Shown: piece after piece, positions 27,541-34,282 of the stretch
Layout: each line of letters starts with the position of its first letter
Numbering within the stretch: the first letter of the stretch is position 1
Assembly: GCF_002979475.1 (NCBI RefSeq)
Contig: NZ_PCOY01000002.1
Span: forward strand, 62,001 to 126,000
Reading direction: 5' to 3'
DNA length: 64,000 nucleotides
DNA from: Microbacterium sp. MYb62
GTDB lineage: Bacteria; Actinomycetota; Actinomycetes; Actinomycetales; Microbacteriaceae
Notes under the pieces: model-generated
What the model saw: the letters and a program-made list of their open reading frames with translations, nothing else
What the model was told of the DNA's origin: nothing
The model's database searches: none
Position numbers and translations under genes: made by a program

Positions 27541-27671
27541 TTCGATCCCGCCACGGACTTTCGTCCCGGCGAGATCGAAGAAGGTGGGGGACCTGATCCC
27601 GCAGGGATCGCAGGTTTCGGGAGGAGACAGGGCGCACAGCACGGAGGCACCTCCGTCGTCCGTCTCCCCCG
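27541..27671. other. Further hairpin cluster upstream of the candidate small RNA
   Basis: Three more stems continue the structured stretch: TTCGATC 27541-27547 with GATCGAA 27573-27579 (inner GCC/GGC); GATCCC 27595-27600 with GGGATC 27604-27609, extended by ACCT/AGGT; and CGGGAGGAGAC 27618-27628 with GTCTCCCCCG 27662-27671, enclosing ACGGAGG/CCTCCGT. They may be a second RNA, a longer precursor, or the leader of the shikimate dehydrogenase region. The remaining bases to 27787 show no gene. Confidence 0.4.
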
Positions 27672-27787
27672 AATCCGCGGGCTTCAGCGCCGGGTCAGCC
27701 GCAGGCGCCCCGGCGTCATCGCGATGCATCGTCGTCCGCACCGGCGGGATTCTGACACGGCATCGCACACGAGCACGGGCTCGCGAG

Positions 27788-27793
27788 TAGCCT
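27788..27793 (+). promoter_or_regulatory. Predicted -10 element of aroE-like gene (leaderless)
   Basis: TAGCCT ends six bases before the GTG at 27800. Confidence 0.55.
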
Positions 27794-27799
27794 GATCCG

Positions 27800-28624
27800 G
27801 TGACGCTGCTCAACAAGGACATGACCCTGTGCATCTCGTTGTCGGCACGGCCGAGCAACAACGGCACGCGCTTCCACAACCACCTCTACGAAGCCCTCGG
27901 CCTGAACTGGATCTACAAGGCGTTCGCGCCCACCGACCTCGCTCAGGCGATCGCGGGCGTCCGCGGACTCGGCATCCGCGGTTGCGCCGTCTCCATGCCC
28001 TACAAGGAGGAGGTCATCGCCCTCGTCGACCGGATGGACGCCTCGGCGAGCGCGATCGACTCCGTGAACACGATCGTGAACGACGGCAGCGTGCTCACGG
28101 CCCACAACACCGACTACTCCGCGATCGCGCAGCTCATCGAGCGCAATGCGCTGGATCCCGCGGCGTCGGTGCTGCTGCGCGGGTCGGGCGGCATGGCGAA
28201 GGCGACCGCCGCCGCGTTCCGAGACGCGGGGTTCGCACGCGTGACGATCGTCGCCAGGAACGAGGAGAACGGACGCGCGCTCGCCGACCTGTACGGCTTC
28301 GGGTGGAGAGCGGATACCGACGACGCCACAGCCGATGTCCTCGTCAACGTCACGCCGATCGGCATGGCCGGCGGCACGGAGGAGCACGCGCTGGCGTTCT
28401 CCGAAGAGGCGGTCGGTGCAGCATCCGTGGTGTTCGACGTCGTGGCTCTTCCTGCCGAGACACCCCTCATCGCGGCGGGCCGCGCGGCCGGCAAGACGGT
28501 GATCACGGGTGCCGAGGTCGCGACGCTGCAGGCACTCGAGCAGTTCGTCCTCTACACCGGCATCCGGCCGACTGCGGAACAGGTGCGCGAGGCCGAGGAG
28601 TTCATGCGCGCCGGAAACGCGTGA
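27800..28624 (+). CDS. aroE: Shikimate 5-dehydrogenase-like protein
   Basis: The 274-residue protein has the shikimate-binding N-terminal domain (SLSARPSNNGTRFHNHLYEA, then GCAVSMPYKEEV with the catalytic Lys and AHNTDYSAI with Asn/Asp) and a Rossmann domain (VLLRGSGGMAKATAAAF, then VNVTPIGMAGG). These are the hallmarks of AroE-family enzymes that reduce 3-dehydroshikimate with NADPH. The sequence is divergent (RGSGGMA rather than GAGGAA), so it may be a paralogue such as a quinate/shikimate or related dehydrogenase. GTG at 27800 fits the leaderless -10; ATG at 27821 is an alternative. Confidence 0.85.
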   Translation: MTLLNKDMTLCISLSARPSNNGTRFHNHLYEALGLNWIYKAFAPTDLAQAIAGVRGLGIRGCAVSMPYKEEVIALVDRMDASASAIDSVNTIVNDGSVLTAHNTDYSAIAQLIERNALDPAASVLLRGSGGMAKATAAAFRDAGFARVTIVARNEENGRALADLYGFGWRADTDDATADVLVNVTPIGMAGGTEEHALAFSEEAVGAASVVFDVVALPAETPLIAAGRAAGKTVITGAEVATLQALEQFVLYTGIRPTAEQVREAEEFMRAGNA

Positions 28625-28644
28625 TCACGAGCCCGATACCTGGG

Positions 28645-28650
28645 TAGCCT
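28645..28650 (+). promoter_or_regulatory. Predicted -10 element of VWA lipoprotein gene (leaderless)
   Basis: TAGCCT ends six bases before the ATG at 28657, the same hexamer and spacing as the preceding gene. Confidence 0.5.
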
Positions 28651-28656
28651 AGGCCC

Positions 28657-30495
28657 ATGAGCGCGCCTCGCACCGCACGACGGACCATCTTCCGGCGAAC
28701 ACCTGCCGCCCTCGCGACGGCCGCCATCGCCGCGCTGGTGCTCGCAGCCTGCACGGGCGGGGGAGAGGAGCCGACCACCGACGGCGGCCAGGGCTTCCCC
28801 GACGACGGATGCACGCACATCACCATCGCGACCTCGTCGGAGAAGGTCAACATGCTCGACGAGCTGGCGACCGCGTTCAAGGAGTCCCCGGAGCACGACG
28901 CCCTCGACACCTGCGTCACCGTGCGCCCCACGAACGTGTCGTCGGGGAACGCCGCGCGCTACCTCACCTCGGGCGAGGACTGGCCGAGCGACGACCGCGC
29001 CCTGTGGCCGACGCTGTGGTCGCCGGCATCGACCGTCTGGACCGACCGCGTCGCGGCAGCCGCCTCGCCGAACCTGGTCGGCACTCCCGCCTCGTTCACC
29101 CGGACGCCCGTCGTGTTCGGCATGCCGGAGCCGATGGCCAAGGCGCTGGGATGGCCCGACAAGCCCATCAGCATCACCGAGCTCGAGGGCCTCTGCCAGA
29201 ACCCCGACGGCTGGGGGAGCGTCGGGAAGGACATCTGGGGCGCGTTCAAGATCTCGAAGACGAACCCGAACACCTCGACCACCGGACTCTCGACCATCCT
29301 GATGCAGTCGTACGAGGCATCCGGCAAGGCCGAGGGGCTAACCTCGGCCGACGTGGATGCCGCTGCCGACTTCTCGCGCGTGTTCGAGGAGTGCGTGATC
29401 CACTACGGCGACACGACCGGCAACGTGCTGTCGACGCTCTACGACGAGACGCAGAACGGCGCGAACGGATCGGCCTACGTCTCGGCCGTGGCGCTCGAGG
29501 AGACCTCGCTGCTCAACTACAACAAGGGCAACCCCGACTCGCACACCGTGCAGCCGGGTGAGACCCTGACCCCGCCGAAGACCAAGCTCGTCGCGGTGTA
29601 CCCCTCCGGCGGCTCGATGTGGTCGGACAACCCGGTGACGGTGCTCGGAGCCGACTGGGTCACGCCCGAACAGCGGACCGCGGGGGAGGCTTTCGCGGAG
29701 TTCCTGCAGACCACGCCCGCCCAGGAGATCCTCCCCGAGTACGGCTTCCGGCCGCTCGACGAGTCCGTCCCGCTCGGCGACCTGTTCACGGCGAACTTCG
29801 GCGTGGATCCGGCGCAGCCCGCCGTGACGCTGCCCAAGCCAGAGGTCGACGTGATCTCGACCGCGATCGACCAGTGGACCCAGGTGCGCAAGCCGTCGTC
29901 CGTGCTGGAGCTCATCGACATCTCCGGCTCGATGGATGAACCGATCGGCGACGGCCGCTCGCGGCTCGACGGTGCCATCCAGGGCGCGCAGACCACGCTC
30001 GACCATTTCCGCTCGACCGACGAGGTCGGTGTCTGGGCGTTCACGACCGGCGTCTCGTCCGACGAGGGCGAGGGCATCCAGGTGCTGCGCGATGTCACGG
30101 CGCTGGGCTCGGACGGGGAGAAGCTGGACTCCTCGCTCGACGACCTCCGGTACGCGCAGCGGAACGGCACACCGCTGTACGACGCGCTCCTCACGGCGTA
30201 CGAGGCCATGAGCGAGCGGGCGGAACCCGGACGCATCAACGCGATCGTCGTGCTGTCCGACGGCGAGGACACCGATTCCACCACGTCGCTCGACTCGCTG
30301 ATCGCCAAGATCGGCAAGAGCACGAAGGAGGGCGGCACCGACGCCCCCGTGCGGATCTTCCCGATCGCCTACGGCTCCGGCGCGGACACGTCGGCCCTGC
30401 AGCGCATCGCGGACGCCACCGGGGGTCAGATGTTCGACGCGTCGGACGCCGAGCGCATCGACCTCGTCTTCGCCTCCGTGATCAACAACTTCTGA
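28657..30495 (+). CDS. Lipoprotein with solute-binding and VWA domains
   Basis: The 612-residue precursor has an Arg-rich N-terminus and a lipobox (VLAAC, Cys at residue 32), so it should be lipid-anchored outside the membrane. Residues about 45-400 look like a class II extracellular solute-binding domain (ITIATSSEKVNMLDELATAF, and repeated TSNP-type loops). Residues about 415-600 form a von Willebrand A domain with the metal-binding motif ELIDISGSM and VVLSDGEDTDS. Fusion of these two domains is found in actinobacteria, but the ligand is unknown. It is translationally grouped with the next gene, eight bases downstream. Confidence 0.85.
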   Translation: MSAPRTARRTIFRRTPAALATAAIAALVLAACTGGGEEPTTDGGQGFPDDGCTHITIATSSEKVNMLDELATAFKESPEHDALDTCVTVRPTNVSSGNAARYLTSGEDWPSDDRALWPTLWSPASTVWTDRVAAAASPNLVGTPASFTRTPVVFGMPEPMAKALGWPDKPISITELEGLCQNPDGWGSVGKDIWGAFKISKTNPNTSTTGLSTILMQSYEASGKAEGLTSADVDAAADFSRVFEECVIHYGDTTGNVLSTLYDETQNGANGSAYVSAVALEETSLLNYNKGNPDSHTVQPGETLTPPKTKLVAVYPSGGSMWSDNPVTVLGADWVTPEQRTAGEAFAEFLQTTPAQEILPEYGFRPLDESVPLGDLFTANFGVDPAQPAVTLPKPEVDVISTAIDQWTQVRKPSSVLELIDISGSMDEPIGDGRSRLDGAIQGAQTTLDHFRSTDEVGVWAFTTGVSSDEGEGIQVLRDVTALGSDGEKLDSSLDDLRYAQRNGTPLYDALLTAYEAMSERAEPGRINAIVVLSDGEDTDSTTSLDSLIAKIGKSTKEGGTDAPVRIFPIAYGSGADTSALQRIADATGGQMFDASDAERIDLVFASVINNF

Positions 30496-30502
30496 GGTGC
30501 GA

Positions 30503-31519
30503 ATGATCATCGTCCCGGCATCCGACCTGAACGGGGTCGCCGACACGATCGCCGCCGCCCTGCAGTCGAGCGACGTCTATGTCGCGCCCGGGCTGAAGGG
30601 CTCGGAAGGCCTGACGACCACTTTGACGGATGCGGTCCCCGGCGACGGATCGATCGCGGTGGTGGTCCTTCCGCCGGATGCCGACCTGGGCGCGGTGTAC
30701 GACCTCGAGCTGCTCAGCCGCATCAGCGAGAAGGTTCCACAGAAGACCGTGGTGCTCGCCGTCGGCGACGACATCCAGGCCACCTCGACGGCGATCGACC
30801 GCGACGACGCGCTGGCCATCGCGAACACGAACGAGGCCGCAGCCGACGGTGACACCCAGACCGCGCTGGTCGAGACGGTGCAGCAGATCGTCGAGGAGAC
30901 GCCGTCGTCGCCGGGCGGGGACACGGGTGGGGGAGGCGCCGACTGGCTGCTGCCCGTGATCATCGGCGGCGCCGTGCTGCTCGCGGCGGGCGGGACGGCA
31001 ATCGGCCTGCTCGCCCGGCGGCGCCGCGCACCGAAGGCCGTGACGGCCACCGACCCCGTGCCCGCCGGTATCCGCCTGCGGGTGAACCGGCTGCGGGAAC
31101 TGCGCGTCGACTATGCGAATCTGCCGGGCAACGCCGTCGCCGCGGAGACCGCGGCGGGAATCGATGCCCTCGCCTCGCACGTGGAGCAGCTCTTCGTGCG
31201 CCTCGACGCCAAAGCGGAAGCGGATCAGGTCGTGCTCGCCGAGGCGGAGTACTCCGACAAGCTCGCCCGACTCGTCGCCGCGCTCGAACCCGACTACCTC
31301 CTCGACCTGCTCACCCGACCCGACCTGTGGGATGCGCCGGACGAAAGGGTCGCCGAGGTGCGCGAGGCTCTGGCGGCCGTGACCACCCAGATCGTCGACA
31401 ACATCAAGCAGGTCAACGCCCGCAAGGGTCTGCTGTTCCAGGTGTCGCTGGACTCGCTCATCGGGCGTTCCGAGCTGCGCGACTGGGAGCGGCAGTTCAA
31501 GGAGAACTCCGGGGAGTGA
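30503..31519 (+). CDS. Single-TM partner protein of VWA lipoprotein
   Basis: The 338-residue protein has an N-terminal alpha/beta domain (about 1-130; SIAVVVLPPDADLGAVYDLE) similar in layout to the DUF6676/Rv1476 or TPM-like group. A Gly-rich linker, one TM helix (about residues 153-175, WLLPVIIGGAVLLAAGG), a basic stop RRRRAPK and a helical cytoplasmic part of about 160 residues follow. Topology predicts the N-terminal domain outside, next to the VWA lipoprotein. Start ATG at 30503 has TGAGG five bases upstream. Family match is tentative. Confidence 0.65.
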   Translation: MIIVPASDLNGVADTIAAALQSSDVYVAPGLKGSEGLTTTLTDAVPGDGSIAVVVLPPDADLGAVYDLELLSRISEKVPQKTVVLAVGDDIQATSTAIDRDDALAIANTNEAAADGDTQTALVETVQQIVEETPSSPGGDTGGGGADWLLPVIIGGAVLLAAGGTAIGLLARRRRAPKAVTATDPVPAGIRLRVNRLRELRVDYANLPGNAVAAETAAGIDALASHVEQLFVRLDAKAEADQVVLAEAEYSDKLARLVAALEPDYLLDLLTRPDLWDAPDERVAEVREALAAVTTQIVDNIKQVNARKGLLFQVSLDSLIGRSELRDWERQFKENSGE

Positions 31520-31535
31520 TCCGCTCCCGTGCACG

Positions 31536-31973
31536 TCAGCGCGCCCGCCCCTCCGCGAGATAGGCCAGTCGGTGAAGCGTCTCGGCGTTGCGCCACCGGA
31601 GCATCGGAGTCGTGATCAGGCGGGGGATGAGCACGGCCGGCCCCTTCACCGGCTCCTCGTCGATGCGCACCTGGCAACCGGACGACGTCGTTCGCGCCCG
31701 CAGCGTGACCCTCGCCTCGCCCATGGGCCAGCCGCGAGCGCGAAGCACGACACGACGAGGCTGATCCCACGTGATCACCTCGGTGGTGTCGTCGAGCAGC
31801 GCCGGCCAGACGCCGAACGAATGATGCAGCTGCGCCCCGACCTCGGGCCAGGCCGCATCGACATCCCGCATGCGGGAGGCGCCGACCACCCAGGCGGGAT
31901 ACAACCAGCCGTTCGCGAGCACACGGAACACGTCTTCAGTGGTGCAGGCGAGGTCGCGCACGTTGGTGACCAT
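31536..31973 (-). CDS. SRPBCC (START-like) domain protein
   Basis: The 145-residue protein has the SRPBCC fold: an early helix with TTEDVFRVLANGWLYPAWVV, then alternating strands including VITWDQPRRVVLRARGWPMG and QVRIDEEPVKGPAVL, and a long C-terminal helix. Such proteins bind hydrophobic ligands in a deep cavity. GGAGG lies just upstream of the ATG at 31973. It diverges from an HTH / Clp_N-SRPBCC operon whose second gene contains the same fold, so the three genes probably form one functional unit. Confidence 0.78.
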   Translation of the reverse strand: MVTNVRDLACTTEDVFRVLANGWLYPAWVVGASRMRDVDAAWPEVGAQLHHSFGVWPALLDDTTEVITWDQPRRVVLRARGWPMGEARVTLRARTTSSGCQVRIDEEPVKGPAVLIPRLITTPMLRWRNAETLHRLAYLAEGRAR

Positions 31974-32133
31974 GTTTCCTCCGTTCCCGATGATCCTGCG
32001 CGGCACCACCCGCTCGGGCGAGGTGCTTGACAAACCGACCTCACGAGACCGCGGATACCGGGTTCTCGCCGTCGACCCCGTGCCCGAGCGGCGGGCCGTC
32101 GCCGGTGTGACGATGCAGGACCGTCCACCACAG

Positions 32134-32178
32134 AGCAACCCAGGTTGACAACGGGGAATCAAGCAACGTAGGTTGACA
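32134..32178. promoter_or_regulatory. Twin operators over the HTH gene promoter
   Basis: Two 17-bp sites, AGCAACCCAGGTTGACA at 32134-32150 and AGCAACGTAGGTTGACA at 32162-32178, differ at two positions and are 28 bases apart. Each contains an inverted CAAC/GTTG core. The first includes the -35 TTGACA (32145-32150), the second includes the -10 TAGGTT (32169-32174), with an 18-base spacer, and the -10 ends six bases before the ATG at 32181. The repeats are good candidates for autoregulation by the HTH protein. Confidence 0.65.
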
Positions 32179-32180
32179 GC

Positions 32181-32426
32181 ATGGAATCCCTCGATGTCGC
32201 GCAGATCGCCGCAGATACGACCGATCCGCGCGCAGGGCTGCGGGCGGTCGCGTCCCTGCGCACCCTCGCCGACGCCCTCGAACTTCGCCAGGTCGAAGCC
32301 GCTCTGCGGTCCGGCATGAGCTGGCAGGCGATCGCCGACGCCCTGGGCGTCACCAGACAGGCGGTGCACAAGAAGCACGCGAAGCGGGTCGATCCGTCCA
32401 TCGCCGTCCCCCGGAGGAACTCATGA
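32181..32426 (+). CDS. Small helix-turn-helix regulator
   Basis: The 81-residue protein has a single HTH of the sigma/AsnC-like type near residues 36-62 (ALRSGMSWQAIADALGVTRQ followed by AVHKKHAKR), preceded by a helical part. It is short and has no sensor domain, so it may need a partner. It overlaps the next gene by four bases (ATGA) and sits behind twin operator sites, pointing to autoregulation. Similar HTH proteins precede Clp_N-domain proteins in other actinobacteria. Confidence 0.8.
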   Translation: MESLDVAQIAADTTDPRAGLRAVASLRTLADALELRQVEAALRSGMSWQAIADALGVTRQAVHKKHAKRVDPSIAVPRRNS

Positions 32427-33403
32427 GCAGATTCACCCACGCCGCTGCCACGATGCACACCCTGTCGCTGGCCTCGATGGAGGAAGCCTCCCGCTTCGGC
32501 GTCCGCGACGCCGATATCGATCACCTGCTCCTCGCCCTCACCATCGACCCCGACACCGGCGGGCAGATCCTGCGCGGCATGGGCGCCGGCCTCGACACGG
32601 CCCGCGCCGCCGTCGCGACGCAGCACGCGGCTCAGCTCGAGCTCGTCGGCATCGCCTCCGACACGGACAGCCCCCGACGCATCGTGTTCCACGAGACCTC
32701 GGGATACGAATGGACCGATCGAGCACTCGCCGTCTGGAAGGAAGCAACGAGCGGGGAGCGGAGCGGCGACTCCGCAGCCGTGCTGCGCGCACTCCTCGAC
32801 GAACCGAGCGGGCTCATCGACGAGATCCTGCGACGACTCGACATCGACCCCACGACTCTCGCCGCGCGGCTGGACGAGGTACAGCGACTCCGCCTCTCTC
32901 CCCCGGCGACACCCGAGACGACTGCGCTGTCCGGGACGCGCTCCTTCTTCGTCCCCGCGTCGCTCGAAGACGTCTGGGCCCTGCTGTCGTCTGCCGCGCG
33001 CATCCCCGAATGGGATCCGGCTGTGGGCATGATCGACGCGGACGATGACGAGATCGGGCCCTGGGAAGCCGAGTCGACGATCGCCACCCCCGACGGCAAG
33101 CCCCTGCGCGTGAAAGGCGAGTTCCGCCGACAGTGCGTCGAACGGGCGGAGTGCGAGAAGCCCTCCCTCGTCCGCTGGCGGTTCTCGTACCCGGATGCCG
33201 TGCGATCGAATCCGCGGGTGGTCGACTTCGAACTCGAACATGCGGCTGGCGGAATGCAAATCCGCGTGACCCTCACCTGGGATACGACGCGACGCCGTCG
33301 GGGACTTCGCGTCGTGCGCGTCCTCCTGAAACCGCTCCACCGCCTCCTCGTCTTCACCCAGCTGGCACAGATCGGGAGCGGCATCACCCGCGTCTTCCGT
33401 TGA
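32423..33403 (+). CDS. Clp_N domain protein fused to SRPBCC domain
   Basis: The 326-residue protein starts with a ClpA/ClpC-type N-terminal substrate-binding domain, residues about 1-150 (two Clp repeats; HLLLALTIDPDTGGQILRGM, then AVLRALLDEPSGLIDEILRR). It contains no AAA+ ATPase. Residues about 170-320 form an SRPBCC domain (RSFFVPASLEDVWALLSSAA, WRFSYPDAVRSNP, LKPLHRLLVFTQ). In this domain order it could present a bound ligand-loaded module to a Clp protease, but that is inference. Neighbours are the HTH gene (overlap) and a divergent stand-alone SRPBCC gene. Confidence 0.78.
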   Translation: MSRFTHAAATMHTLSLASMEEASRFGVRDADIDHLLLALTIDPDTGGQILRGMGAGLDTARAAVATQHAAQLELVGIASDTDSPRRIVFHETSGYEWTDRALAVWKEATSGERSGDSAAVLRALLDEPSGLIDEILRRLDIDPTTLAARLDEVQRLRLSPPATPETTALSGTRSFFVPASLEDVWALLSSAARIPEWDPAVGMIDADDDEIGPWEAESTIATPDGKPLRVKGEFRRQCVERAECEKPSLVRWRFSYPDAVRSNPRVVDFELEHAAGGMQIRVTLTWDTTRRRRGLRVVRVLLKPLHRLLVFTQLAQIGSGITRVFR

Positions 33404-33424
33404 GACCGCGCCGGGGTGCGGCGC

Positions 33425-33461
33425 GCGGGCGGGTGCGGCCCGCGGCGACGCACCCGCCCGC
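33425..33461. terminator. 13-bp hairpin between convergent genes
   Basis: GCGGGCGGGTGCG at 33425-33437 pairs perfectly with CGCACCCGCCCGC at 33449-33461. It follows the Clp_N-SRPBCC gene and precedes the stop of the convergent small basic protein gene. Confidence 0.6.
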
Positions 33462-33471
33462 GGGGATCCGC

Positions 33472-33606
33472 TCAGCCCTTCGCGCCCTTGCGGGGCTTGA
33501 TGAACTCGGCAGGTGCGTTCTTCTCCCGCTTCGCTGCTCGCTTCTCCTTGAGCGAGAGCTGCGGCGCCTTCTTGCTGTCGCGACCCTGGATGGACTTTCC
33601 GGACAT
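33472..33606 (-). CDS. Small basic protein, conserved hypothetical
   Basis: The 44-residue product (MSGKSIQGRDSKKAPQLSLK onward, ending PRKGAKG) is Lys/Arg-rich, lacks hydrophobic segments and has a predicted helical centre (SLKEKRAAKREKN). The ATG at 33606 fits better than the in-frame upstream start because of a GGGGAAG-type site before it. It may bind RNA or the ribosome, but no function is known. It has a stop-flanking hairpin and its own gap, so it is likely a real gene. Confidence 0.6.
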   Translation of the reverse strand: MSGKSIQGRDSKKAPQLSLKEKRAAKREKNAPAEFIKPRKGAKG

Positions 33607-33697
33607 GGTTACTCGCTTCCCCTTCGGTGGCTGGCGTAACCTCTGACCATAGCCCGGAACCACAGGAAGTCAAATTTCTGTCGGACCGGGAAAAAAA

Positions 33698-34282
33698 TCA
33701 CGACCGTCCGGCGTGGTCCATGCCCTGCAGGAGCGCGTATGCGCCCAGCGACGGGGCCGCGCCCGGGGCGGTTCCGGCCTCCTCGACGAGGAGGAGCACG
33801 TAGCCCGACTGCTGCGCCGCCCGGCCCCAATCCGGGGGGAGATCGGTCACCCGGTCGGCCAGAAGGATCGGGCGCGCGCCGATGCCTCGGAGATCGTGCA
33901 CCGCCAGGATCCGATCCCCCTGAAAGGCGACGCCGACTCGTCCGACTGGAGCGAGTGGGCCGTCCAGAGGGGGCTCGAGGGTGCTCCAGCCCCGCTCTCG
34001 CAGGTGATCCGTCACCGCCTCGGTATCGCCGTCCGGCAGCCGGAAGAGCATCGCGGCGACAGGATCGTCGCTCCGATCCAGCACCAGGAAGGTACATGCC
34101 GCTCGCGGAATGGATGCCTGATTCCTGCGCGCTCGACGAACGGCCATGACGCCGACGGCGACGACGAAGGCCCCGAATGCGCCCTGGAATCCTCCGATGA
34201 CGAACCCGAGCACGACGCCGGAGACACAGAGCCCGAACGCCGCACTCGGACGCCAGCGATCAGTCCTCTCGACGGTCGGCAT
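33698..34282 (-). CDS. Two-TM hypothetical protein downstream of qcrB
   Basis: The 194-residue protein has two N-terminal helices (SAAFGLCVSGVVLGFVIGGF; then GAFVVAVGVMAVRRARR) and a soluble C-terminal domain of about 130 residues with VRE-type strands. The start ATG at 34282 has GGTGGA eight bases upstream and overlaps the end of qcrB, so the two genes are co-transcribed. I do not recognise the family. Confidence 0.6.
   Translation of the reverse strand: MPTVERTDRWRPSAAFGLCVSGVVLGFVIGGFQGAFGAFVVAVGVMAVRRARRNQASIPRAACTFLVLDRSDDPVAAMLFRLPDGDTEAVTDHLRERGWSTLEPPLDGPLAPVGRVGVAFQGDRILAVHDLRGIGARPILLADRVTDLPPDWGRAAQQSGYVLLLVEEAGTAPGAAPSLGAYALLQGMDHAGRS

Noticed and set aside
27240..27700. RNase P RNA, tmRNA, SRP RNA or 6S RNA
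   Set aside because: None of the conserved sequences (for example the P4 GAAACC-type core, the tmRNA tRNA-like ends or the SRP GGAAG tetraloop region) could be found on either strand.
30497..30502. GTG at 30497 as start of the VWA partner gene
   Set aside because: It lies inside the likely ribosome site; ATG at 30503 has better spacing.
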